Of a stretch of 64,000 nt of DNA, positions 50,586 to 58,755 are shown in pieces. The stretch covers positions 3,472,001 to 3,536,000 of the forward strand of contig NZ_OZ257126.1 in NCBI RefSeq assembly GCF_965278975.1, given 5' to 3'. The translations under genes and the position numbers were made by a program. The notes under the pieces were generated by a model. The model worked only from the letters and a program-made list of their open reading frames with translations, did no database searches and had not been told where the DNA came from. Every line of letters starts with the position of its first letter. The stretch's first letter is position 1. The stretch is from Ferrovibrio sp965278975. GTDB taxonomy: Bacteria; Pseudomonadota; Alphaproteobacteria; Ferrovibrionales; Ferrovibrionaceae.

Positions 50586-51704
50586 ATGCCGCAGGCCCCT
50601 CTCTACCTCGATTACAACGCCACCGCGCCGCTGCGGCCGGAGGCGCGCGAGGCCATGCTGGCAGCCCTGCTGGAGCCCGGTAACCCTTCGTCGATACACG
50701 CTTTCGGGCGCCGCGCCCGTTCCGTGAAGGAGGCCGCGCGGGCCCAGCTGGCGGCCCTGGTGGGGGCGGAACCGGCCGAGATTCTTTTCACCTCGGGTGG
50801 CACCGAAGCAAACAATCTGGCCCTGGCCCGAGCCCCGGCGGCGAGCCTGATTGTCTCCGCTTTGGAGCACGACTCGGTGCTGGCGCCGGCCCGAGTCGGG
50901 GGGCGACCGGTGTATTTCCTGCCGGCATTGCCCTCTGGACTGGTGGATTTGTGCGCCCTGGAGCGGTTGCTGGCCGAGGCGCCGAAGCCGGCCCTGGTCG
51001 CCCTGATGCTGGCCAATAACGAGACCGGCGCCATCCAGCCGGTGGCCGAGGCGCAGGCGCTGGTACGCGCCGCCGGCGGCCTGCTGCTGGTGGATGCGAT
51101 TCAGGCAGCCGGCAAGATGGCGGTGAATTTCTCGGCGCTGCAGGCCGACATGATCAGCCTGTCGGCCCACAAGCTCGGCGGGCCGACCGGCATTGGCGCC
51201 CTGGTGCTGCGTGGCGACCTTGCCATAGAGGCATTGCAACTGGGCGGCGGGCAGGAGCTGGGCCGCCGCGCCGGCACGGAAAACCTTTCCGGCATTGCCG
51301 GCTTCGGCGCCGCCGCCGAAGCGGCGCGGCGCGATCTCGGCCAGATGGCGACAATCGCCGCCTGGCGCGATGGTTTCGAGGCGGCGATCCGCGCGGCCGC
51401 GCCCGATGCGGTGATCCATGCCGGCAGCGTTGCGCGGCTGCCCAATACAAGCTGCATCGGCATGCCGGGTGTGGCGGCGGAATTGCAGGTGATGGCTTTC
51501 GATCTGGCCGGCCTGGCGGTTTCCGCCGGCTCGGCCTGCTCATCGGGCAAGATGAAGCCGAGCCATGTGCTCAGCGCCATGGGCTGCGACGAAGCCACGG
51601 CGCGCGAGGCGGTGCGCTTCAGCTTCGGCTGGAACAATGCGCCGGGGGACGCGCAGCGGGCTGCCGAGGCCTGGATTGCGCTCTATCGCCGCAAGCGGGG
51701 TTAG
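50586..51704 (+). CDS. Cysteine desulfurase (NifS/IscS family)
   Basis: A 372-residue PLP enzyme from ATG 50586: YLDYNATAPLRPE, TSGGTEANNLAL, H95, the PLP lysine K196 in SLSAHKLGGPTG and the active-site C318 in SAGSACSSGKMKPSHVL. It takes sulfur from cysteine for Fe-S clusters or tRNA thiolation. No iscU, sufS or sufBCD is nearby, but a 2Fe-2S ferredoxin follows, so it may be an Isc-like remnant. No strong Shine-Dalgarno precedes the start; the frame is open from 50499. Confidence 0.93.
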   Translation: MPQAPLYLDYNATAPLRPEAREAMLAALLEPGNPSSIHAFGRRARSVKEAARAQLAALVGAEPAEILFTSGGTEANNLALARAPAASLIVSALEHDSVLAPARVGGRPVYFLPALPSGLVDLCALERLLAEAPKPALVALMLANNETGAIQPVAEAQALVRAAGGLLLVDAIQAAGKMAVNFSALQADMISLSAHKLGGPTGIGALVLRGDLAIEALQLGGGQELGRRAGTENLSGIAGFGAAAEAARRDLGQMATIAAWRDGFEAAIRAAAPDAVIHAGSVARLPNTSCIGMPGVAAELQVMAFDLAGLAVSAGSACSSGKMKPSHVLSAMGCDEATAREAVRFSFGWNNAPGDAQRAAEAWIALYRRKRG

Positions 51705-51771
51705 AGCGTTTCATCTTGATATGGAAATACCAGCGGCGCAGATGATTCGATATCAAGATGAAGCGCTCTAG
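51701..51771. repeat. Long imperfect palindrome behind the cysteine desulfurase gene
   Basis: Bases 51703-51722 and 51750-51769 are reverse complements over 20 positions with one mismatch (a G-U pair in RNA), around a 27-base spacer. The left arm starts in the desulfurase stop codon. Arms of the form AGAGCGTTTCATCTTGATAT recall the dispersed intergenic palindromes of alphaproteobacteria. There is no T-run, so it is not a simple terminator. Confidence 0.75.
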
Positions 51772-51825
51772 TTGCCCAGACTGGCGCTGGGCGCTATATC
51801 AGGCCGGTCCAGTCAGGAGCGCCCC

Positions 51826-52155
51826 ATGCCGAAGATGACCTTCATCCAGACCGATGGCAGCCGCCGCGAGGTGGATGCGCCGCTCGGCCTTTCGGTGCTG
51901 GAAGTGGCGCATAAGCATGGCATCGATATCGAGGGCGCCTGCGAGGGTTCGCTGGCCTGCTCCACCTGCCATGTCGTCGTCGATCCGGCCTGGTATGGCA
52001 AGCTGCCGGCGGCCAAGCCCGACGAGGAAGACATGCTCGATCTTGCTTTCGGCCTGACCAAGACCTCCAGGCTCGGCTGCCAGTTGCTGATCACCGAGGC
52101 GCTGGATGGCCTGGTGGTGAAACTGCCCACCGCCACGCGCAACATGATGGGCTGA
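51826..52155 (+). CDS. 2Fe-2S ferredoxin, adrenodoxin/Fdx type
   Basis: A 109-residue ferredoxin with ligands C39, C45, C48 (CEGSLACSTC) and C85 (RLGCQL). DEEDMLDLAFGLTKTSRLGC is the adrenodoxin-type interaction helix. Such proteins supply electrons for Fe-S assembly or P450s; following a cysteine desulfurase, Fe-S assembly is likelier. GGAG lies 6 bases before the ATG. Spacing from the desulfurase (121 bases, with a palindrome) leaves open whether they are co-transcribed. Confidence 0.95.
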   Translation: MPKMTFIQTDGSRREVDAPLGLSVLEVAHKHGIDIEGACEGSLACSTCHVVVDPAWYGKLPAAKPDEEDMLDLAFGLTKTSRLGCQLLITEALDGLVVKLPTATRNMMG

Positions 52156-52162
52156 GGCGCGG

Positions 52163-52546
52163 TTAAGCGCGCGTTGCCGCCTGCACCAGTGCCAGCCCGG
52201 CCCAGGTCGCCAGCAGGCAGGCAATCACCGATATGGCCACGTTGCCCCCGGCGCGCAGGATATAGCCATCGCGCAACAGGCTCAGGGTTTGCAGGCTGAA
52301 GCTGGAAAACGTGGTGAAGCCGCCACAGATGCCCACCATCACGAATAGCCGCGCGTTGTCGGTCCACAGGCCGCGCCCGAGCACCAGGGCCGCCGCCGCG
52401 CCGATCACGAAGCTGCCCAGGATATTGACCAGCACCGTACCCCAGGGAAAGCCGGTGGTGTGGTGGCCATCGATGGCATTGGCCATCCAGTAACGGGCGA
52501 CACTGCCGAGCGCGCCGCCGGTGGCGATCAGGAGGTAGGCTTGCAT
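52163..52546 (-). CDS. crcB: Fluoride channel CrcB/Fluc
   Basis: A 127-residue, four-helix membrane protein with GGALGSVARYW at the N-terminus, the LVNILGSF helix and the hallmark GGFTTFSSFSLQ that lines the fluoride path. It works as a dual-topology dimer that expels fluoride. I do not see a fluoride riboswitch in the short leader. Confidence 0.95.
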   Translation of the reverse strand: MQAYLLIATGGALGSVARYWMANAIDGHHTTGFPWGTVLVNILGSFVIGAAAALVLGRGLWTDNARLFVMVGICGGFTTFSSFSLQTLSLLRDGYILRAGGNVAISVIACLLATWAGLALVQAATRA

Positions 52547-52635
52547 GGAGGCACGCTAGCCCAAGGGCCGGGATGCGTCAAAGTTTCCGCTTCTTGCTCT
52601 TTCGCGGCGGCGTCCATCGCGTTAACCTCCGGCCC

Positions 52636-53016
52636 ATGACCGCTTCCAACGTCTTCATGGACCACGCCGCTGAGCTTTTCGCGCCGCTCGGTCCGATTGC
52701 CGTGCGCCGCATGTTCGGCGGTGCCGGTGTCTTCTGCCGTGGCATCATGTTCGCGCTGATCGTCGACGACACGCTCTATCTCAAGGCCGATGCCGAGACC
52801 AAGGGTGATTTCGAGGCACGCGGTGTCGGCCCCTTTGTCTATAACGGCCGTGGCAAGCCGGTGGCGATGAGCTATTGGCAGTTGCCGCCCGACCTGATGG
52901 ACGATCAGGACGAATTGCTCGACTGGGCGCGCAAGGCCTATGCCGTGGCGCGCAAGCAGAAGGCGGAAGAGCCGCCGCCGAGCCGCCGCCCGACGATGGC
53001 ACGCCACAGGCGCTGA
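52636..53016 (+). CDS. TfoX N-terminal domain protein
   Basis: About 126 residues from ATG 52636 (the frame opens at 52573). It contains RRMFGGAGVFCRGIMFALI and LYLKAD, then MSYWQLPPDLMDD, the TfoX/Sxy N-terminal domain. Only the N-terminal domain is present; the C-terminal TfoX domain is absent and a basic tail (SRRPTMARHRR) takes its place. In gammaproteobacteria TfoX controls competence; single-domain alphaproteobacterial versions have unknown roles. Confidence 0.9.
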   Translation: MTASNVFMDHAAELFAPLGPIAVRRMFGGAGVFCRGIMFALIVDDTLYLKADAETKGDFEARGVGPFVYNGRGKPVAMSYWQLPPDLMDDQDELLDWARKAYAVARKQKAEEPPPSRRPTMARHRR

Positions 53017-53028
53017 TTTCCCCGGGCG

Positions 53029-53226
53029 CTAGTTCTTTTCCGCGTCGCCGCGCGCCAGCCGCATGGCTTCTGCCAGCACGGCGCGGTCGCCGATGTGATT
53101 GGCCAGCAGCAAGGCCAGCTTCGCCGTCGCTAGGCGCGCGCGGCGGTCATCCAGTCCCTGGGTCATGGCGACAAGCTGCTCGTAGAAGCCATCCGGATCG
53201 GGAATGTTGGGTTCGGTGTTCAGCAT
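53029..53226 (-). CDS. DUF2783 family protein
   Basis: A 65-residue protein with PNIPDPDGFYEQLVAMTQGL and LLLANHIGDRAVLAEAMRLAR, the complete DUF2783 pattern. Function unknown; its relatives often sit in aromatic or acyl-CoA catabolic operons. Here it ends a minus-strand run 6 bases after an aldo/keto reductase gene. Confidence 0.88.
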   Translation of the reverse strand: MLNTEPNIPDPDGFYEQLVAMTQGLDDRRARLATAKLALLLANHIGDRAVLAEAMRLARGDAEKN

Positions 53227-53232
53227 GGCGCC

Positions 53233-54234
53233 TCAACCTTCATCCGCTTGCGTGCCCTTGAAGCCCTCCGCCGTGTAGCGGTCGCCGGCGGCGAAGCCGC
53301 GCGGCAATATGGCCTCGATGGCGGCAAGGTCGGCGGCATTGAGCGCGATATTCAGCGCGCCGAGATTCTGTTCCAGATAGCTCAGGCGCTTGGTGCCGGG
53401 GATCGGGATCAGGTGCTCGCCGCGCGCCAGCACCCAGGCCAGGGCAAGCTGTGCCGGTGTGGCGCCACGCTCGACCGCCAGTTGCTTGAAGCCGGCCAGA
53501 GCCGTCCGGTTGCGGGCCAGCGCCTCGGCCTGGAAGCGCGGATTGGATTTGCGGAAATCGCCATCGGGAATCGCGCTGGCATCCTCGAACTGCCCGGAGA
53601 GGAAGCCACGGCCAAGCGGCGAGTAGGGCACAAAGGCCGTGCCGAGTTCGGCGCAGGCAGCCAGCATGCCGTCTTCCGGCTCGCGGCTCCACAGCGAATA
53701 TTCGCTCTGCACGGCCGCGATGGGATGCACCTTGGCGGCGCGGCGCAGATTGGCAACAGAGACTTCCGAGAGGCCGATATGGGCGATCTTGCCCTCGCGC
53801 ACCAGCGCCGCCAGGGTCTCGATCACTTCCTCGATAGCGCGGCCTTCCTCGTTGCGGTGGATATAATAAAGGCCGATGCGCTCAAGCCCCAGCCTGCCGA
53901 GCGACTCTTCCACCGCGCCCCGGATATAGGCCGGCGAATTGTCGATGCGGCGCTCATAGCTGTTTTCCTTACGCACGATGCCGCCCTTGGTGGCGATCAC
54001 CACCGGCCGGCGCCACTCTTTCAGGAAACGCGCCAGCAGCGCCTCGTTGCGGCCGAAGCCATAGATATCGGCGGTATCGAAGAAGCTGACGCCGCGCTCG
54101 GCGGCCTGCAGCAGCACGCGCAGCGATTCAGCATCATCAGTAGCGCCATAGAATTCCGACATGCCCATGCAGCCGAGGCCGAGGGCCGAAACCAGGGGGC
54201 CATGCCGGCCAAGCTGGCGTTGCGGCAGAGACAT
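53233..54234 (-). CDS. Aldo/keto reductase (YajO/AKR13-like)
   Basis: A 333-residue NADPH-dependent oxidoreductase from ATG 54234 (AAAGG 7 bases upstream). Catalytic residues are in FFDTADIYGFGRNE (Asp, Tyr), VIATKGG (Lys) and LYYIHRNEE (His). ALGLGCMGMSEFYG is typical of the subgroup that reduces varied carbonyls. It lies in the run paaG-paaI-SnoaL-AKR-DUF2783. Confidence 0.93.
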   Translation of the reverse strand: MSLPQRQLGRHGPLVSALGLGCMGMSEFYGATDDAESLRVLLQAAERGVSFFDTADIYGFGRNEALLARFLKEWRRPVVIATKGGIVRKENSYERRIDNSPAYIRGAVEESLGRLGLERIGLYYIHRNEEGRAIEEVIETLAALVREGKIAHIGLSEVSVANLRRAAKVHPIAAVQSEYSLWSREPEDGMLAACAELGTAFVPYSPLGRGFLSGQFEDASAIPDGDFRKSNPRFQAEALARNRTALAGFKQLAVERGATPAQLALAWVLARGEHLIPIPGTKRLSYLEQNLGALNIALNAADLAAIEAILPRGFAAGDRYTAEGFKGTQADEG

Positions 54235-54250
54235 GCGGATACCTTTCCGT

Positions 54251-54646
54251 TTAATCGAGATGTTCGGTGGAGGCGGCAATGCGCCAGCCTTCCGGCAAGA
54301 GTGCCAGATTATAGGATTGCCGCCAGCTTTTCAGCGCCGCGCCACCGGCATCGAGCAGATCCCAGGTGACACTGCTAAGCATGGCGCGGCTGCCGATGGG
54401 CGTGACCGCCAGATCGTGGTAGCGGCAGGTGCAGCAGCCCAGGGCGGCATAGCCATCCAGCGCCCGCTGGAAAAAAGCTTCCAGATCGGGCCGCGATTGC
54501 AGCACTTGCACCGCGCCATCGCTGCGGATCGCCAGGCCGGGAACAGCATAAAGCGACACGACACGCGGGCCGTTGAAACTGGCAAAATTGGTGACGAATT
54601 GATCGAAGAAAGCAGCGGCCTCACGCCGCAGACCAGCTTCATCCAT
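54251..54646 (-). CDS. SnoaL/NTF2-like protein
   Basis: A 131-residue cone-fold protein (AAFFDQFVTNFASFNGPRVVSLYA, RPDLEAFFQRALDGYAALG, and the C-terminal YNLALLPEGWRIAASTEH). The fold is used by ketosteroid-isomerase-like enzymes and by binding proteins; no clear catalytic residue set is visible, so function is open. Gaps to its neighbours are 16 and 42 bases. Confidence 0.8.
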   Translation of the reverse strand: MDEAGLRREAAAFFDQFVTNFASFNGPRVVSLYAVPGLAIRSDGAVQVLQSRPDLEAFFQRALDGYAALGCCTCRYHDLAVTPIGSRAMLSSVTWDLLDAGGAALKSWRQSYNLALLPEGWRIAASTEHLD

Positions 54647-54688
54647 GCCCAGCCTCCCTGCTGGCTGAAGAAATGGGGCAGTCAGTAT

Positions 54689-55126
54689 TCAGGTCAAGCC
54701 AGGGACTACGGTGCCTTTGACTTCGCGTGAATGACCACGGAACAGGCCGACCAGCGTGCCATCCTGGTCGCGCACCTCGACATCATAGACTCCGCTGCGG
54801 CCGGTATGCGCCGCCTCGCGCGCTTCCGCCGTCAGTACTGCATCGGGCGCCACCTTGGCGATGAAGCTGATATCGGCGCGCTGTGCCAGCGCCACCCGGT
54901 TATAGGAATTGCAGGCAAAGGCGAAGGCGGCATCGGCGAGCAGGAAGATGTAGCCGCCATGGCAGATGCCGACGGCATTCAGCATCTTCGGCTGTACCGC
55001 CATGCGCAGCTTGGCACGGCCAGGGCCGGCCTCAAGCAATTCGACGCCGAGTTCGCGCGTTGCCGTATCGGCGGCGGCCATGGCACGGCCCACCGCCTCG
55101 GCGACCTGCTGCGGATCCTGGGTCAC
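54689..55126 (-). CDS. paaI: PaaI-like hotdog thioesterase
   Basis: A 145-residue hotdog-fold enzyme with NAVGICHGGYIFLLADAAFAFACNS, the PaaI active-site segment (HGG and Asp). PaaI clears hydroxyphenylacetyl-CoA and related thioesters that stall the phenylacetate pathway. It starts 3 bases after the paaG-like gene ends. Confidence 0.9.
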   Translation of the reverse strand: MTQDPQQVAEAVGRAMAAADTATRELGVELLEAGPGRAKLRMAVQPKMLNAVGICHGGYIFLLADAAFAFACNSYNRVALAQRADISFIAKVAPDAVLTAEAREAAHTGRSGVYDVEVRDQDGTLVGLFRGHSREVKGTVVPGLT

Positions 55127-55129
55127 CGG

Positions 55130-55921
55130 TTACTTGCCGGTGAACTTGGCCGGACGCTTCTGCAGGAAGGCGGTCACGCCTTCGATGAAGTCGCGGCTGC
55201 GGCCGGCGACGCGCTGCGCCTCCAGTTCGACTTCGAGCTGCTGGTCCAGCGTGTTGGAAGCCGCTTGGCGCACGATCTTGCGGATCAGGCCGAGGCCCAC
55301 CGTGGGGCCATTGGCGAATTTCGCCGCGATGGCACCGGCGGCGTTCATCAACTCGGCATCCTCGACGCATTTCCAGATCAGGCCCCATTCAGCCGCGGTT
55401 TCCGCCGGCAGCTTCTCGCCCAGCATGGCGAGGCCGAGCGCGCGGGCCGAGCCGGCGAGGCGCGGCAGGAAATAGGTGCTGCCGGCATCGGGCACCAGGC
55501 CGATATTGCAGAAGGCCTGCAGGAAGGTGGCGGACTTGGCGGCGATCACGATATCGCCGGCCAGCGCCAGGCTCATGCCGGCACCGGCGGCGGGGCCGTT
55601 CACGGCGCAGACGATGGGCATGCGGTAATTCGCCATCTTGCGGATCACCGGATGGTAGCGGTCATGCAGCGCCACGCCGAGATCGGGTGGGCCATCGCCC
55701 TGGTTGAGATCGCCGCTGGCAAGATCGGCGCCGGAGCAGAAACCACGGCCAGCGCCGGTGAGCAGCACGGCACGGCTTTCGCCATCATTCTCGATTTCGC
55801 GCAAGGCAGCGATCAGGTCACTCATCAGCCCCAGGCTGAGCGCATTGAGGCGCTCAGGGCGGTTCAGCGTGATGGTGGCGACGCGGTCTTTCTTCTCGAC
55901 CAGAATATTGTCGTAGGCCAT
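55130..55921 (-). CDS. paaG: Enoyl-CoA hydratase/isomerase, PaaG-like
   Basis: A 263-residue crotonase: GFCSGADL and NGPAAGAGMSLALAGDIVIA form the oxyanion hole, and the acidic position is in GLVPDAGSTYFLPR, where Asp replaces the usual hydratase Glu, as in PaaG isomerases. The likely reaction is isomerisation of ring-epoxide-CoA to oxepin-CoA. No paaABCDE, paaK or paaZ gene lies here, so the role may be a broader acyl-CoA one. Confidence 0.88.
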   Translation of the reverse strand: MAYDNILVEKKDRVATITLNRPERLNALSLGLMSDLIAALREIENDGESRAVLLTGAGRGFCSGADLASGDLNQGDGPPDLGVALHDRYHPVIRKMANYRMPIVCAVNGPAAGAGMSLALAGDIVIAAKSATFLQAFCNIGLVPDAGSTYFLPRLAGSARALGLAMLGEKLPAETAAEWGLIWKCVEDAELMNAAGAIAAKFANGPTVGLGLIRKIVRQAASNTLDQQLEVELEAQRVAGRSRDFIEGVTAFLQKRPAKFTGK

Positions 55922-56034
55922 GCGTTTCTCTCCCGAAAGCGGTTATCGAACAGATGTTAGCCGAGCCGGCGTGGCGGCAAAAGCCTGACGTGGCGTAAGC
56001 GGGGAGAGATGCCTGGGGGTTTGTGCGGAGGGTA

Positions 56035-57087
56035 TTACTGCCCGGCTGCGGCAACAACCAGATCGCGCTCGCTCAGCACGCGGTCGCGACCGGCACGCTT
56101 GGCGGCATAGAGCGCATCATCGGCGCGCTGGATCAGGCCGGAGAGTGTCTCGCCCGGGCGGTATTGCGCGGCGCCGACGGAGAGGGTGATGCGGCCGAGA
56201 TCCTGGCCGCTGGTCCGCTTCACCAGCTTGCGCGCGGTAATGGTGCGGCGGATTGCATCCGCCAGCTTGATCGCCTGTTCCAGCGCCGTGTAGGGCAGCA
56301 GGATGGCGAATTCCTCGCCGCCATAGCGCGCCGCCACGTCCTGGCCCTTCACATTGTCGGCCAGCATGCGGCCGACAAGCTGCAACACGGTGTCGCCGGT
56401 CTGATGGCCGTATTCGTCGTTGAAGTGCTTGAAGTGGTCGATATCGAGCATCAGCAGCGACAGTGGTGCCTGTTCCTTCAATGTATCCTGCACCAGCAGG
56501 TGCATCGACTGCTCGAACGCCTTGCGGTTGGCCAGGCCGGTGAGTGGATCGGTCAGCGCCTCGCGCCGAGCCTGTTCGAAACTGTGCCGCAGTTGCTGCA
56601 CTTCCGCAGTCGCCTCGGCCAGCCTGCTTTCCAGTTCCTTGTTGCGCTCCTGCATATCGCGGGTATCGAGCAGCATCGTATCGAGCAGGTTGTCGACGCC
56701 GCCTGGCGTATCGGGCATGGCATCGAGCTGGCCGGAGAATTGTTCGAGCTGGCTGCCATAGACCCGGGTATTCTGTTCCGCCTGGTCGATATGGCCACGC
56801 AATTCATGCATCACGGCATCAAGTTTCTCGGCGGTATGGCGCGAGGCATGGAACAGCCGGGCGGGCGAGAGATGCTGGTCATAAAGCTCCAGCACTACTT
56901 CCGGGGAAAAACGCTGCTTGGCGGCAACGATGCCATCCATGGCGCGCACCAGATTATGGTCGCGGCCGGCATGGTATTCGTACCAGACGGTAAAGTTGAT
57001 TGGCGTCGGGGCAATGCCATACTTGGCCATGCTAGCCACTGCCGCATGGGCAAATTCCGCCGCCCTGTGCATGTCTTCGGAATACAC
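56035..57087 (-). CDS. GGDEF diguanylate cyclase
   Basis: About 350 residues from GTG 57087, which has GGGGGAG 8 bases upstream; ATG 57117 would add 10. A helical, coiled-coil sensor half (about 1-170, no membrane segment) precedes a GGDEF domain with the intact active site GGEEF (256-260). The inhibitory site, usually RxxD, reads KGQD (247-250). It should make cyclic di-GMP in the cytosol. The signal is unknown. Confidence 0.93.
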   Translation of the reverse strand: MYSEDMHRAAEFAHAAVASMAKYGIAPTPINFTVWYEYHAGRDHNLVRAMDGIVAAKQRFSPEVVLELYDQHLSPARLFHASRHTAEKLDAVMHELRGHIDQAEQNTRVYGSQLEQFSGQLDAMPDTPGGVDNLLDTMLLDTRDMQERNKELESRLAEATAEVQQLRHSFEQARREALTDPLTGLANRKAFEQSMHLLVQDTLKEQAPLSLLMLDIDHFKHFNDEYGHQTGDTVLQLVGRMLADNVKGQDVAARYGGEEFAILLPYTALEQAIKLADAIRRTITARKLVKRTSGQDLGRITLSVGAAQYRPGETLSGLIQRADDALYAAKRAGRDRVLSERDLVVAAAGQ

Positions 57088-57274
57088 GACGCCGACTCCC
57101 CCTGAAGAGGCTTCCATTTGAAGCCAGGCTCATGGGCAATGCAACGGCAGTGCGGTTGATTTCGCAAGATTTCGTCACAAAGGCTTCATGCCTGGGCGAA
57201 GGCCTGCAAAACAGGCAGCGATAGCCCCTATCTTGCGCAGAAAACCGCCGCTGACAGGTGCTGAAATACCGCTC

Positions 57275-58003
57275 TCAGACGCCGAGATAGCGGTGCTGCA
57301 CGTCCGGATTCGCGGCCAGGTCGGCGGACGACCCTTCCCAGACCACGCGGCCCTTCTCGATCATGTAGTGGCGGTCGGCAAGCCGGGTCAGGGCTTCGAC
57401 ATTCTTGTCCACGATCAGGATCGACTGCCCGGCTGCCTTGAGCTGCTCGATGCAGGCCCAGATTTCCTGGCGGATCAGGGGCGCAAGACCCTCGGTGGCT
57501 TCGTCCAGGATCAGCAGATGCGGGTTGGTCATCAGCGCCCGGCCAATGGCCAGCATCTGCTGTTCGCCGCCGGAAAGCTGGTTGCCCATGTTGCCGGCAC
57601 GCTCGGCCAGGCGCGGGAACAGGGCCACCACCTTGGCGTAATTCCACGGCGATTTGAGGCCCTGGCGGTTGGCGGCGGTGGCGACCAGATTCTCGCGCAC
57701 ACTCAGGTTTGGGAAGATCTGGCGGCCTTCCGGCACCAGGCCGATCCCGGCCTTGGCGACGCGATAGGCCGGCTGCCGGGCGATATCGGCGCCACGGAAC
57801 CTGATCTGGCCGGTGGCAGGCGGGGTCAGGCCCATGATCGAGCGGATCGTGGTGGTCTTGCCCATGCCGTTGCGGCCCATCAGCGTGATCACCTCGCCAG
57901 CCCTGATTGCCAGCCGCATGCCGAACAGCACCTGGCTGCGGCCATAGAAGGTGTCGATGCCGTCGACGGTGAGAAGTTCAGCAGTGCTCATGCCCGGATT
58001 CAT
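57275..58003 (-). CDS. livF: Branched-chain amino-acid type ABC ATPase LivF
   Basis: A 242-residue ATPase: Walker A GRNGMGKTT, signature LSGGEQQML, Walker B LLILDEATEGLAP. The pattern TLMGRNGMGKTTTIRSIMGL and length are those of LivF. ATG 58003 overlaps the livG stop (ATGA). It is the last gene of the operon. The imported ligand may be an amino acid, amide or urea rather than strictly leucine. Confidence 0.94.
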   Translation of the reverse strand: MNPGMSTAELLTVDGIDTFYGRSQVLFGMRLAIRAGEVITLMGRNGMGKTTTIRSIMGLTPPATGQIRFRGADIARQPAYRVAKAGIGLVPEGRQIFPNLSVRENLVATAANRQGLKSPWNYAKVVALFPRLAERAGNMGNQLSGGEQQMLAIGRALMTNPHLLILDEATEGLAPLIRQEIWACIEQLKAAGQSILIVDKNVEALTRLADRHYMIEKGRVVWEGSSADLAANPDVQHRYLGV

Positions 58004-58755
58004 GCCCCGGCCTCCGCGCCGAGATAGGCTTCGCGCACCTGTTCGTTGCGGCGGATTTCCTCCGGCGTGCCGGTGGCGATGCCACGGCCATAGACCAGCA
58101 CGGTGATACGGTCGGCGAGCGCGAACACCGCCTCCATGTCATGCTCGATCAGCAGGATCGAGACGGTGCCTTTCAGTTTCAGCAGCATCTGCACCATGCG
58201 CTGGGAATCCTCCGGTCCCATGCCGGCCATCGGCTCGTCCAGCAGCAGCAGCTTCGGCTTGGTCGCCAGCGCCATCGCCAGTTCAAGCTGGCGGTGTTCG
58301 CCATGGCTCAGCGCATTGGCCGGGATGCCGGCGCGGGCTTCAAGGCCGACCAGCTTCAAGGCTTCCAGTGCCGGGGCGGTGAGGCGTGGATCGCTGCTCA
58401 CCGGCTGCCAGAAGCGGAAGGAATGGCCGTCATGCGCCTGCACGGCAAGGGCGACATTCTGCAACGCGGTGAAGGCCGGGAAGATGGAAGTGATCTGGAA
58501 CGAGCGGGCCAGCCCGAGATGCGAGCGGCGATGCACCGGCAGGTCGGAAATCTCGTTGCCGAGGAACTTGATCGAGCCGGCATCGGATTTCAGTTCGCCG
58601 ATCAACTGGCCGATCAGCGTGGTCTTGCCGGCGCCGTTCGGGCCGATCACCGCATGCACTTCGCCGGGCCGGATATCGATGGAGAAATTATCGGTGGCAA
58701 GCAGGCCGCCGAAACGCTTGATCAGGCCGCTCACTTCTAGCACGGGCTGGTTCAT
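58000..58755 (-). CDS. livG: Branched-chain amino-acid type ABC ATPase LivG
   Basis: A 251-residue ATPase from ATG 58755: Walker A GPNGAGKTT, signature LSHGEHRQLELA and Walker B LLLLDEPMAGMGPED. The SHGEH variant of the signature and the C-terminal RNEQVREAYLGAEA are LivG/BraF marks. It overlaps livM by four bases and livF by four. Confidence 0.94.
   Translation of the reverse strand: MNQPVLEVSGLIKRFGGLLATDNFSIDIRPGEVHAVIGPNGAGKTTLIGQLIGELKSDAGSIKFLGNEISDLPVHRRSHLGLARSFQITSIFPAFTALQNVALAVQAHDGHSFRFWQPVSSDPRLTAPALEALKLVGLEARAGIPANALSHGEHRQLELAMALATKPKLLLLDEPMAGMGPEDSQRMVQMLLKLKGTVSILLIEHDMEAVFALADRITVLVYGRGIATGTPEEIRRNEQVREAYLGAEAGA

Noticed and set aside
52547..52635. Fluoride riboswitch before crcB
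   Set aside because: The short leader lacks the conserved crcB-motif core and is shared with the divergent TfoX gene.
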